A program made the translations under genes and the position numbers. From Chitinophagaceae bacterium (lineage in GTDB: Bacteria; Bacteroidota; Bacteroidia; Chitinophagales; Chitinophagaceae): a stretch of 15,146 nucleotides of DNA. The notes under the pieces are model-generated. The model saw only the letters and a program-made list of their open reading frames with translations, was not told where the DNA came from and ran no database searches. The stretch is taken from positions 1 through 15,146 of the forward strand of contig CANKNL010000045.1 of the NCBI GenBank assembly GCA_947483345.1, given 5' to 3'. Below are positions 1 to 7,542 of this stretch, piece by piece (position 1 is the stretch's first letter; each line of letters begins with the position of its first letter).

Positions 1-398
1 TACGCCTTGGCAATACGGCTATTAGTTCTGCCGGCATACAGGTTGCCTGGACCACCGGATCTGACCATCGCTGGAAATCGGATATTAAGAACAGTGACCT
101 GGGACTTGATTTTATTAATAACCTAAGGCCGGTTTCTTATTACCGAAATAATGACGACAGTAAAAAAACCGAATATGGTTTTATTGCTCAGGAAATTGAA
201 GCCAGTCTCAACAAAGCTGGTGCTACCCAAACGGGCATCATCACCAAAGACAGTAAGGGCATGTATGGTGTGCGTTACAATGATTTTATTTCGCCCATGG
301 TAAAAGCTATTCAGCAATTAAGTATACAAAACGAATTACAGCAAAAACAAATCAGCGAGTTGAAATTATTGGTAGAAAAAATGACTACAGGAAAATAA
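1..398 (+). CDS. S74-domain tail-fibre-like protein, C-terminal fragment (5' end outside window)
   Basis: An open frame (codons from position 3) enters the window from the left and stops with TAA at 396-398; 131 codons are visible. It holds the intramolecular chaperone / peptidase S74 domain. The visible motif is Ser-Asp-His-Arg-Trp-Lys at visible residues 20-25, followed by a Leu-Arg-Pro-Val-Ser-Tyr strand and Tyr-Gly-Phe-Ile-Ala-Gln-Glu-Ile-Glu. In this family a Ser-Lys dyad with S-x4-K spacing cleaves the chaperone from the mature trimeric fibre or adhesin, and that spacing is kept. The tail ends in a Gln/Glu/Lys/Leu-rich helix that probably forms a trimeric coiled coil. In Bacteroidota such genes usually encode secreted surface proteins rather than phage fibres. 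With the N-terminus missing, its passenger domain and export signal cannot be judged. It converges on another S74 gene at 466-2091. Confidence 0.88.
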   Translation, partial: RLGNTAISSAGIQVAWTTGSDHRWKSDIKNSDLGLDFINNLRPVSYYRNNDDSKKTEYGFIAQEIEASLNKAGATQTGIITKDSKGMYGVRYNDFISPMVKAIQQLSIQNELQQKQISELKLLVEKMTTGK

Positions 399-419
399 TA
401 TTCGTCTAACTGATTTATC

Positions 420-467
420 AACAGTATTCAAAAGAACTTAATCTGGGTTTATTTGAATACTGTTTTT
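420..467 (+). terminator. Hairpin terminator between convergent S74 genes
   Basis: A perfect 13-bp inverted repeat (420-432 and 452-464) with a 19-nt loop is followed directly by a T-rich stretch (463-467, then AATTTTT). This is a Rho-independent terminator for the plus-strand S74 gene ending at 398. On the minus strand the downstream sequence is only mildly T-rich, so bidirectional use is possible but weaker. The right edge of the T-tract overlaps the stop codon of the minus-strand neighbour (466-468). Confidence 0.75.
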
Positions 468-2091
468 AATTTTTGTCTTTTGTAATCAGCTTCTCCAAAC
501 TTTCCAGCTTCCTGTTAAGTTCATTGATCTGCAATTGCTGGTCTTTAATAGCTTCAACCAAAACAGGTGTTATTTTAGGATAGTCAACAGCCTTAAAACC
601 ATTCTTATCCGTTACCACTAATTCGGGGAATATTTTTTCCACTTCCTGGGCAATGAATCCCATTTGATTGGCATCACTAAAACCCATTTTAGGAAATTCA
701 TCCGTTTTGTATTGATATGTGACTCCCCTGAGTTGCTTTAATTTTAATAAAGGAGAAATGATCTGTTCAATATTTTTCTTATACCTAAAATCAGAAGCTA
801 CGATAAAACTTGTTGCCAATATATTTCCAATCACATGTAATTTTTGTGTAGGAATGGCTATACCAATACCTACATCTCCGGCATCTGTGATGACTACCCT
901 TTCTAAATTATTTGTACCAAAGGCAATCTTTCCTAAATCATAGTTCCATATTCCTTTATCCCAATAGTTAGATGGGTCGCTGCCTACTACCAGTCCGGAA
1001 GCAGCATTGGCAGGATTGCCTGGTGTCATCACGCTAAGCCCGTCATAGGGCGTTGAAAAAACAGCATTTGTAGCTATCATTAAACTGAATGAATGAAATG
1101 GGTTATCGGTATTTACGCCCACATACCGGTTGCTGGCTTTTAAGTGAATCATATCAATCTTATTCGTTCCCAGAAAAAGATCTTCATTTTCATTGTTCAT
1201 TATTCTGGCGTTTCTATAAAAAGCATTATCCAGTCCGATATGTAAACCAAAATTATTACCAAAGCCACCCTGTGTGGGCGAATGTATTAAAATGCCTGAA
1301 TATGGATCGGGGTTGGGTATGATAGCTGCCGGATTAAGTCTGATGGTAAGATTGTCAGAAGGACTACTTTCATTAATACCTACAAATCTGCTCCCATTTA
1401 TTAAATGCAGTACATCATAATTACTCAATCCAAACCATAAATCACCTGACTCATAGTTCGTTATTCGTGCGATTGTTTGTGTGGCATTATCTAATCCAAT
1501 ATGGAACCCGTAGTCATTTGAACTTCCGCCAGCTGCCGAAGTTGGTTTAATCTGGATACCCGAAAAATTAGCAGGTACAGGTATTACGGCTCTTGTATTT
1601 AATTTTACAACAAGGTTTTCTCCTGGATTTTCATCACCAATACCTACAAAATTGGAATTGGCATTAAAGAACATGGCCGGATAATTATTGGTTTGAATTC
1701 TCAGGTTAGCAGCATCAGTAGTACCAATAAAATGGTTTAAGTAATTAGTTCCGGTATTGCCATATAAACTCCAAGCTTCATTTTTATCAGTAATGATTCT
1801 TACCCATTGCGTACCATCCCAAAAATAATACCCCGCTGTTACTGCGTTAATTCCCGAGCCTGCAATGGCTGTATTATATACTATTAAAGAAGTTGCCGGT
1901 GTGCTTACCGGACTTGCATTATTTTTAGCACTGAGGGCTACTCTTGGAATCAACATACCCTTGGTTATGCTGCTTACATCCAGTATCGAACTGTTGTCTG
2001 CTGCAGCACCTGTGGTATTGATGGCTAAGGATTGTGCCAGCATAGTATTAGATAATAAACTGGCAAATAGAAGGATTGAAATAACTCTCAT
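466..2091 (-). CDS. Secreted S74-domain (tail-fibre chaperone) protein with internal tandem repeats
   Basis: This is a 541-residue protein. The chosen start is the ATG at 2089-2091, because it opens a clean signal peptide (residues 1-20, ending Met-Leu-Ala-Gln). A longer frame would need a TTG at 2133 and a non-hydrophobic leader. Residues about 21-110 resemble the N-terminal part of Bacteroidota tail-fibre-domain proteins, with a Tyr-Tyr-Phe-Trp-Asp-Gly-Thr-Gln-Trp motif at 88-96. Residues about 141-401 form three diverged copies of an 83-88-residue unit, each marked by a Val-Gly-Ile/Val motif (149, 237, 324; a fourth at 407). The C-terminus is an S74 intramolecular chaperone domain with Ser433 and Lys438 in S-x4-K spacing, Gly-Phe-Ile-Ala-Gln-Glu-Val at 478-484 and a terminal coiled coil (about 515-540). 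By family knowledge it should trimerise and autocleave. Its ligand is unknown. It is convergent with a second S74 gene. Confidence 0.9.
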   Translation of the reverse strand: MRVISILLFASLLSNTMLAQSLAINTTGAAADNSSILDVSSITKGMLIPRVALSAKNNASPVSTPATSLIVYNTAIAGSGINAVTAGYYFWDGTQWVRIITDKNEAWSLYGNTGTNYLNHFIGTTDAANLRIQTNNYPAMFFNANSNFVGIGDENPGENLVVKLNTRAVIPVPANFSGIQIKPTSAAGGSSNDYGFHIGLDNATQTIARITNYESGDLWFGLSNYDVLHLINGSRFVGINESSPSDNLTIRLNPAAIIPNPDPYSGILIHSPTQGGFGNNFGLHIGLDNAFYRNARIMNNENEDLFLGTNKIDMIHLKASNRYVGVNTDNPFHSFSLMIATNAVFSTPYDGLSVMTPGNPANAASGLVVGSDPSNYWDKGIWNYDLGKIAFGTNNLERVVITDAGDVGIGIAIPTQKLHVIGNILATSFIVASDFRYKKNIEQIISPLLKLKQLRGVTYQYKTDEFPKMGFSDANQMGFIAQEVEKIFPELVVTDKNGFKAVDYPKITPVLVEAIKDQQLQINELNRKLESLEKLITKDKN

Positions 2092-2130
2092 TATTAAATT
2101 TATAGAATTTAGAATGCGAAAATTATCCGA

Positions 2131-2138
2131 CAAATATA
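2131..2138 (-). promoter_or_regulatory. Candidate Bacteroidota -7 element of the S74 gene
   Basis: Read on the minus strand, 2138-2131 is TATATTTG, a full match to the TAnnTTTG -7 element of Bacteroidota promoters. It lies about 40 bp upstream of the ATG at 2091. No convincing TTTG -33 element is seen 19-23 bp further upstream, so the call rests on one element. Confidence 0.45.
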
Positions 2139-2228
2139 TAAAAAATGGTAATTACCAGCTACATACTGTTTCTTAATTCAAACCCTTTATGAAGCTATTG
2201 ATTACAGAAAGGAAAACCTGCCGGATGA

Positions 2229-2642
2229 TTACATTTTTCGCAAACTTCCGTTGGTATTTGAATCGGCGATTAAAAAAGATGATGGTACGGTAACATCAGT
2301 ACCGGCAAATTTCTGGTTTATGAGTGCCATAAAAGCATCTTTATTTACTGATCCGTCAGCATTAAGAAATTTTTCGGGATTGGATTTTATATCTGCTGCA
2401 GCATTTTCCAAAGCTGCTATGGCCTTTGGATTGGCCTTATAAGCCATTGCAAATTTATTCAGCGAAGTATCTACAGCAACATTTCCGGTAAAGTCGCTGG
2501 TATTCCATTTACCATTAATATGGCTCTTTGCTGTTACAATTGTAAGCTTAACAATACCGCCAAATTTATCCCCTGTTTTTACCTGGCCTAAACTATTTTT
2601 ATTAAGCATAAAAAATAATGAAAAAACAAAAAAATATTTCAT
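2229..2642 (-). CDS. Small secreted protein of unknown function
   Basis: This is a 137-residue protein that I do not recognise. Residues 1-20 form a signal peptide (Lys-Tyr then a Phe-rich core, ending Leu-Gly-Gln), so the product is exported. The middle (about 63-115) is rich in Ala, Asn and Lys and looks helical. It contains an Asn-Ala-Asp-Gly-Ser-Val stretch at 94-99 that recalls half of an EF-hand loop, but the usual acidic residue at loop position 12 is absent, so calcium binding is not supported. There is no cysteine and no lipobox. The gene is 137 bp upstream of the S74 gene start on the same strand and is divergent from the GH13 gene. A plus-strand open frame across its 3' half is judged a shadow, because the minus frame has the signal peptide. 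Confidence 0.7.
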   Translation of the reverse strand: MKYFFVFSLFFMLNKNSLGQVKTGDKFGGIVKLTIVTAKSHINGKWNTSDFTGNVAVDTSLNKFAMAYKANPKAIAALENAAADIKSNPEKFLNADGSVNKDAFMALINQKFAGTDVTVPSSFLIADSNTNGSLRKM

Positions 2643-2858
2643 GATAAATTATTTGGTCTAAGTTAATAACAAATCGGCAGAAACTATTACCGACAGGTTT
2701 ATAATGGTATAGGTTAAGCAAAATTTTATATTTATCATTTAATGATTGCTGAAGAGAACAGCCATACATGATAGAGAACAATATGTATGATTTGTTCAAA
2801 ATAAAAGCTAGTTAAATTGTGTAAAAGAAAGAACTTTGTTTAAATATTTAATTTCAAT

Positions 2859-4241
2859 ATGAACAGATTTTTTTTACTTATAGTTTTCACCTTGTTTTTG
2901 ATCTCCTGCAGTAAAGGAACCACCACAACTACCACCCCACCTGTATTACCTCCTGTAATAGATACAGATCCTCCGCAATATGGTATCCCTTTCAGCCATG
3001 TTCCTAACCGGCAGGATGCCATTATTTATCAGGTGAATATGCGTTCCTTCAGCACACAGGGAAATTTACAGGGTGTAATGGCCAGGCTTGATTCAATAAA
3101 AGCATTAGGCATTAATGTCGTTTACCTGATGCCGATATATCCCGTAGGTACTATAAACGCTGTTAACTCGCCATATTGTGTTAAAGATTATAATGCAGTG
3201 GGCAGTGAATTTGGAACGCTGACAGACCTGCGTTTATTAGTGGATGGCGCACACAGCCGGAACATGAGTGTACTGTTAGACTGGGTAGCCAACCATACCG
3301 CATGGGATCATGCATGGACCACCAGTCATAAAGACTGGTACCTGCAGGATGCAACCGGCAATATCCTTTCTCCGCCCGGTATGGGATGGAATGATGTGGC
3401 ACAATTGAATTTTAATAATGTAGCTATGCGCCTGGCCATGATCAAGGCTATGAAATACTGGGTGTACACGGCTAATGTAGATGGCTTCCGATGTGATTAT
3501 GCCGATGGCCCTCCCGTTGATTTCTGGAAGCAGGCAATTGATACGCTCCGTAATATTACCACACACAACCTGCTGATGCTGGCAGAAGGAAACCGGAATA
3601 CTAACTTTTCGGCAGGCTTTGATTATAACTTTGGTTTTAGTTATTATGGACAGTTGAAAAGCATTTTCAGCAACAACAGTTCTGTACTGCTGATCGATAA
3701 CTTAAATAATTCGGAATATACAAATGCAACCAACGGACAACAAATAATTCGATATACGTCCAATCATGATGTGAACAGTTCTGACGGAACACCGCTTGAT
3801 CTGTTCGGCGGAAGAAACGGCTCCATGGCCGCTTTTGTAATGACTGCCTATATGAAAGCGGTTCCCATGATCTACAACGGACAAGAAGTTGGAACACCGT
3901 TCAGGTTAACCTTTCCGTTCACTACAACAAAAATCAACTGGGCTCTTAACCCCAACATTACAGCTGAATACAAAAAGATACTTGCTTTTAGAACAGGCAG
4001 TGCATCCATAAGACATGGCCTGTTAACATCTTACAGCAATGCTGATGTTTGTGTTTTTACAAAAGAAGTAGCCGGAGAAAAAGTATTGGTATTGGCCAAT
4101 ATAAGAAACAGTAACATTAATTATACTTTACCGGGCATATTAACAAATACTGTATGGACAGATGCAATGAATACCGTTACTATCAACTTAGCTACACAAA
4201 TAACTTTGCCGGCTTATAGTTATCTTATATTGAAACAATAA
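2859..4241 (+). CDS. GH13 alpha-amylase-family lipoprotein
   Basis: This is a 460-residue surface or periplasmic glycoside hydrolase acting on alpha-glucans. Residues 1-17 are a lipoprotein signal peptide with lipobox Leu-Ile-Ser-Cys (Cys17). A Thr/Pro-rich tether (20-35) follows. The (beta/alpha)8 barrel starts near residue 52. All four GH13 conserved regions are present: region I DWVANHT (141-147), region II GFRCDYAD (209-216, with Arg211 and nucleophile Asp213), region III with acid/base Glu243, and region IV SNHD (301-304, with transition-state stabiliser Asp304). The C-terminal ~90 residues form a small beta domain. The length is compact for the family. No SusC/SusD partner or starch-binding module is nearby, so it stands as an orphan rather than part of a visible utilisation locus. 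Exact specificity (amylase, neopullulanase-like or maltogenic) cannot be read from the sequence. Confidence 0.93.
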   Translation: MNRFFLLIVFTLFLISCSKGTTTTTTPPVLPPVIDTDPPQYGIPFSHVPNRQDAIIYQVNMRSFSTQGNLQGVMARLDSIKALGINVVYLMPIYPVGTINAVNSPYCVKDYNAVGSEFGTLTDLRLLVDGAHSRNMSVLLDWVANHTAWDHAWTTSHKDWYLQDATGNILSPPGMGWNDVAQLNFNNVAMRLAMIKAMKYWVYTANVDGFRCDYADGPPVDFWKQAIDTLRNITTHNLLMLAEGNRNTNFSAGFDYNFGFSYYGQLKSIFSNNSSVLLIDNLNNSEYTNATNGQQIIRYTSNHDVNSSDGTPLDLFGGRNGSMAAFVMTAYMKAVPMIYNGQEVGTPFRLTFPFTTTKINWALNPNITAEYKKILAFRTGSASIRHGLLTSYSNADVCVFTKEVAGEKVLVLANIRNSNINYTLPGILTNTVWTDAMNTVTINLATQITLPAYSYLILKQ

Positions 4242-4588
4242 TTCCGGCTCTCGTGGAAACTTTCTTACAATTGTTACCCGGCAGATTTAAAACGGTTTAA
4301 GTAATCTCAAAAACTTTACGTTTTTAATTTAATGATTTGAGAAGGAAAAATTTGAAGTGCCACCGTTTGGTATCCTGACCAACGGCATATTTAATTGAAC
4401 TGCTTTTACTTTTTGTTTATAAAGTAAGCTGCGGCATAGTGCCGTTGATTAGGAGGCCAGATGGTTTGCGTGTCCTTAGTAACACCGAAAGCGGCGGAAA
4501 AAAATAAACCTCTACGAGATTTGTACTTATCGATTTATGTTTACTGCTATAAAAAACCTGATTCAACGAAAAACAGTAAAAATTGCTT
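4242..4588. other. 347-bp intergenic region with a long inverted repeat
   Basis: No credible reading frame is seen. The middle holds the imperfect long hairpin listed separately (4362-4465). A weak 7-bp inverted repeat (TTTACTG / CAGTAAA) lies close to the 3' end of the minus-strand gene at 4589. No terminator with a T-tract is obvious after the GH13 stop. Confidence 0.6.
4362..4465. repeat. Long imperfect inverted repeat, possible structured RNA or MITE/REP-like element
   Basis: The outer arms 4362-4370 and 4457-4465 pair over 9 bp (two G-U). After a 2x2 internal loop, 4373-4387 pairs with 4440-4454 over 14 of 15 positions (one G-U, one mismatch). Inside, 4406-4412 and 4421-4427 form a further perfect 7-bp hairpin. 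The whole 104 nt can therefore fold into one long stem. No transposase and no obvious target duplication are seen. It could be a small non-autonomous repeat, a REP-type palindrome or a non-coding RNA; the sequence alone does not decide. Confidence 0.5.
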
Positions 4589-5176
4589 TTAATTTACACT
4601 TATCAGTCTAATCTTAAAATCTTTAAGTTTCATTGACATAATTAGACGATTATTATGGTCATTATAGTCATTCAGCAAAGAAAGTTTTAGATCTCCTGAT
4701 TTATCTTCCACTTCAACAGTATCCATTGTTACTGTTTTTCCCTTTAGCTCAATTTCAAATTCAGCTTCAGGGTCTCCTTGTGAAAAACTAATGACTCCAT
4801 TGCCCATATCTATATTAAGTACTTTTGTTTTGGCCAAACTTGCATAATCATCTTTGCTCATCCAAATGGCAGATTCTTCATTTAGTTTCAGGATTGAACC
4901 GTTTTTGAAATAATTAATATACTTATGTGAGCTTTCAAAGGCATTGGCACTAATTGAAACTTTTCCTTTTTGAGGATTTGTTGTTGTCATTTTCCAGTCG
5001 AAATCAATTCCACTGACACCGAATTTTTTAACAATAACAATAAAATTGTATTCTTCTGCATTATTGGGAGAAACCAGATAATTCAACACGGTACCGGGCT
5101 TAATCTCCATATCCTGCGAAAAAGAATTGGTTATGCCAATAAACAGTAAAAAAAGGGAAAGGCCAAAATATTTCAT
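4589..5176 (-). CDS. Secreted protein of unknown function
   Basis: This is a 195-residue protein that I do not recognise. The ATG start at 5174-5176 opens a signal peptide (1-20, ending Ser-Phe-Ser-Gln), so it is exported to the periplasm or beyond. There is no lipobox. The mature part alternates hydrophobic and polar residues in short strands and looks all-beta. It starts with a Lys-Pro-Gly-Thr-Val-Leu-Asn-Tyr segment and has a conspicuous Trp-Lys-Met-Thr-Thr-Thr segment. This pattern recalls beta-barrel domains of unknown function in Bacteroidota, but I cannot name a family. It is flanked by two long non-coding gaps, so it is probably transcribed alone. Confidence 0.75.
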   Translation of the reverse strand: MKYFGLSLFLLFIGITNSFSQDMEIKPGTVLNYLVSPNNAEEYNFIVIVKKFGVSGIDFDWKMTTTNPQKGKVSISANAFESSHKYINYFKNGSILKLNEESAIWMSKDDYASLAKTKVLNIDMGNGVISFSQGDPEAEFEIELKGKTVTMDTVEVEDKSGDLKLSLLNDYNDHNNRLIMSMKLKDFKIRLISVN

Positions 5177-5702
5177 GATTGCATTTTTAGATAAAGTAAA
5201 AATTTGTTTTGAGCATCAAATTAGAAGTTGTAAAACTCACAGAAATACCTTTTGCACGGTATTTATTTATTAATTTATGTGCCATTGGTTTTTATAAAAC
5301 ATAAACGACATTTTGCATAAAGTGCTATGAATTTGCCTTTGTGTCATAACTAAACAAGCTTTTATAATAGGTACAACGGTATATCCAATTCTTGGGTCCG
5401 CACCCGCCTTTTCCCCTATTCTTATCTGTTTTACGTTAAACCCGTAACGCTACCGGCTATTTCTTTATAATCATCAAAATACCCAGCATACAACAAAAAA
5501 TAGCAGGCATATTTAATGCCTGTTGCTGTTGTAAACTCGTGGTCATTATCTTTTACTGTTATAAATTTATACGGTTGCAAACTTGTAACCTTTTTCTTTT
5601 AATTGTTACTGTTTCCATAAAAACCCTTTTAAACAAGTTACTAAACACAATTAAAAATTGCAAAAGAGGCCGCACGCATCATTTATAACTCATAATTAAT
5701 AA
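5177..5702. other. 526-bp intergenic region
   Basis: No supported gene, tRNA or mobile element is seen. It holds the likely FtcD terminator (5495-5522) and a 7-bp hairpin (AAATACC at 5243-5249 with GGTATTT at 5258-5264). The stretch is AT-rich, with a less AT-rich patch around 5395-5455. The promoter of the 4589-5176 gene must lie near its right-hand start, but no full TAnnTTTG element was found. Confidence 0.6.
5495..5522 (-). terminator. Probable Rho-independent terminator downstream of ftcD
   Basis: Read on the minus strand, CAGGCAT (5522-5516), a 5-nt loop and ATGCCTG (5510-5504) form a 7-bp hairpin. It is followed by C, TA and then a run of six T (5500-5495). It lies about 180 nt past the FtcD stop codon, implying a long 3' untranslated region if it serves that gene. 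Confidence 0.5.
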
Positions 5703-7352
5703 TTACAATCCAATTTTTTCATTCACGCTTTTTAAAATCTCTGCTTCCAAAGCGATGGTTTTGTTTTCTATGTCTGCACCACGGGCAATGATATCAGTAA
5801 CGAAAATTTTATCGTTATAACCTCCTGCATTTATACGCACATTCATAAAAGCGCCTATTACCGCACTACGGGCACACAACGCACCAACACCTGCATCGGT
5901 AACAGAATTGGGGTTGCCGTTAATGACCATGGCCTTAATCACTTCCATGCTGGCATATACAGTCTCCATCACTTTAAACGGAATTTCAATGGCATATTTA
6001 GTGGCATCCTGTATGGCCTGGCTGCGTATATTTTTTTCTTCGGGTGTTGCCTTGGGCAAGGCAAATGCCTGCATAATTTTATTAAAGGCCGCAGTATCGG
6101 CATCTACCAGTTTCAGCAATTCGCTTTTGTACTGCTCACCTTTTTCGGCCCAGTCGCTGAACTCTTGCCAGCGGTCATCCCAGCCCTTTTTGTGGCTGCT
6201 TAAATTAGCAACCATGGTGCCCAGGCTAATTCCCAATGCGCCCACATAGGCTGCAATAGAGCCGCCGCCGGGTGCGGGACTTTCGCTGGCTGTTTCATCA
6301 GCAAAGGCGGTGAGCGTCATGCTTACCAACCGGCTGTTTGTTTTTTCGTTTAGCATATATTCAATGATTCGTTCTTCGGGTTTAAAGGGCCCCAGTTCAT
6401 CAAGCCCCATACTTTTAATGGCGATCTTTATCAGTTCTTTTTCACTAACGCCGATGCTGCGTTGTTGTTTTTGCAAAAAATATTTACCGGCATCAGTCAT
6501 GGCTTTAAGGGGAATAAGTCCTACCAGTTCGCTGCCCGTAACTCTTATACCTCTTGCATTTGCTTTAGTGCACACTTCATCAAACGCCACATGCACGGGT
6601 GTGCTATTGATATTGGTGAGGTTCATGGAAATTTGTGCCACGCCATATTCTTCAATGAACCAGCCAATGGCTTTTACAGACTTTAATGTACCAGGCTGAT
6701 TTATTTTTTTACCGTCCACTTCTACATTCCGTCCCGCTTCACGTACATCAAAAGCGATGGCATTTGCACGGCGTGTGGATGTGCTGTTGAGGTTGATATT
6801 AAAAGCCACCAAAAAATCTCTGGCGCCAATAACGGTCCCTCCTCTGGCGGGATCAAACTCGGCCGGACCAAAATCGGGTTTCCACTGGGGCTCTTTTATC
6901 TTTTTAAAGAACCCTTCATATTCACCGGCACGTATCACCGATAAATTATTTCTTGAGGTATCGGGTTGGGCAGCTTCATATAAATAAACGGGAATGCGTA
7001 ATTCTTCACCTACCCGTTTAGCGAGTTGCTGAGCGTAACTGGCTGTCTCTTCCATGCTGATGTTAGAAATGGGTATCAGCGGACAAACATCTGTTGCCCC
7101 CATTCTTGGGTGCTCGCCTTTATGTTTGCTCATATCAATCAACTCACCTGCTTTTTTAATGGCACGGTAAGCGGCTTCTATTACGGGGCCGGGGGCACCC
7201 ACAATGGTTACTACGGTTCTGTTGGTTGCTTTGCCCGGGTCTACATTGAGTAATCGAACCCCTTCTACTTTTTCGATCTCATCCGTTATTTGTTTGATGA
7301 GGTTAAGGTCGTTGCCTTCGGAGAAATTGGGAACGCATTCAATGAGTTGCAT
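5703..7352 (-). CDS. ftcD: Bifunctional glutamate formimidoyltransferase / formimidoyltetrahydrofolate cyclodeaminase
   Basis: This is a 549-residue cytoplasmic enzyme. It moves the formimino group of N-formimino-L-glutamate to tetrahydrofolate and then releases ammonia to give 5,10-methenyl-THF, the last step of one histidine degradation route. The start is the ATG at 7350-7352, giving Met-Gln-Leu-Ile-Glu-Cys-Val-Pro-Asn-Phe-Ser-Glu, the usual family N-terminus. An upstream TTG would only add a low-quality leader. Residues 1 to about 330 are the formiminotransferase N- and C-subdomains, with His81 in KGEHPRMGATDV as the expected catalytic histidine. Residues about 342-549 are the cyclodeaminase domain, with SESPAPGGGS at 356-365 and acidic VDADTAAFN at 416-424. 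The fused layout and length match the animal enzyme and many Bacteroidota enzymes. It is divergent from the CoA-transferase gene. HutI, the preceding pathway step, is encoded nearby on the same strand. Confidence 0.95.
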   Translation of the reverse strand: MQLIECVPNFSEGNDLNLIKQITDEIEKVEGVRLLNVDPGKATNRTVVTIVGAPGPVIEAAYRAIKKAGELIDMSKHKGEHPRMGATDVCPLIPISNISMEETASYAQQLAKRVGEELRIPVYLYEAAQPDTSRNNLSVIRAGEYEGFFKKIKEPQWKPDFGPAEFDPARGGTVIGARDFLVAFNINLNSTSTRRANAIAFDVREAGRNVEVDGKKINQPGTLKSVKAIGWFIEEYGVAQISMNLTNINSTPVHVAFDEVCTKANARGIRVTGSELVGLIPLKAMTDAGKYFLQKQQRSIGVSEKELIKIAIKSMGLDELGPFKPEERIIEYMLNEKTNSRLVSMTLTAFADETASESPAPGGGSIAAYVGALGISLGTMVANLSSHKKGWDDRWQEFSDWAEKGEQYKSELLKLVDADTAAFNKIMQAFALPKATPEEKNIRSQAIQDATKYAIEIPFKVMETVYASMEVIKAMVINGNPNSVTDAGVGALCARSAVIGAFMNVRINAGGYNDKIFVTDIIARGADIENKTIALEAEILKSVNEKIGL

Positions 7353-7367
7353 ATAAAACAGTTTTGG

Positions 7368-7415
7368 GCAAAGATGAGGATTTTCACGCAAAGGCGGTAA
7401 GGGCAAAGACGCAAA
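7368..7415. repeat. Short GCAAAG-type repeats upstream of ftcD
   Basis: GCAAA(G) occurs four times within 48 bp (starting at 7368, 7388, 7403 and 7411), partly in the form CGCAAAGGCG / GCAAAGACGCAAA. Degenerate runs of this kind are, as I recall, common intergenic repeats in Bacteroidota. It begins 16 bp upstream of the ftcD start codon, so it overlaps the expected leader or promoter. Confidence 0.4.
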
Positions 7416-7491
7416 TAAAACTTATCGACTTTACACCATTGGTTCTCAGTGTGAGACTATATATCAAAATCATGTACTGATATGATGAATA

Positions 7492-7525
7492 TTTGTTTAA
7501 AATATTTTTATAAGTGCGATTTTTG
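7492..7525 (+). promoter_or_regulatory. Candidate promoter of the CoA-transferase gene
   Basis: TTTG at 7492-7495 fits a -33 element. After 22 bp, GATTTTTG at 7518-7525 matches 7 of 8 positions of the TAnnTTTG -7 element. Transcription would start near 7532, about 10 nt before the ATG at 7543, giving a very short leader. Confidence 0.4.
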
Positions 7526-7542
7526 CACTAAATAAAATAACA

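Noticed and set aside
123..317. Minus-strand open frame across the first S74 fragment
   Set aside because: It lies antisense inside a clear S74 domain and shows no signal or domain.
1..2091. Prophage tail region
   Set aside because: S74 domains are common in Bacteroidota surface proteins; the full gene has a signal peptide and no phage genes are nearby.
2251..2442. Plus-strand open frame over the 137-residue secreted protein
   Set aside because: The minus-strand frame has a proper signal peptide and ATG, and the plus-strand peptide has no recognisable features; treated as a shadow.
2602..2799. Minus-strand frame of 65 residues upstream of the small secreted gene
   Set aside because: It overlaps the true start in another frame and has irregular composition from AT-rich non-coding sequence.
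4362..4465. tRNA or riboswitch in the long hairpin
   Set aside because: There is no cloverleaf, T-loop or known riboswitch core, and the adjacent gene is on the other strand with its 3' end facing the hairpin.
7353..7406. Longer start for ftcD at a TTG
   Set aside because: It adds 18 residues absent from the family; the ATG at 7352 gives the standard N-terminus.
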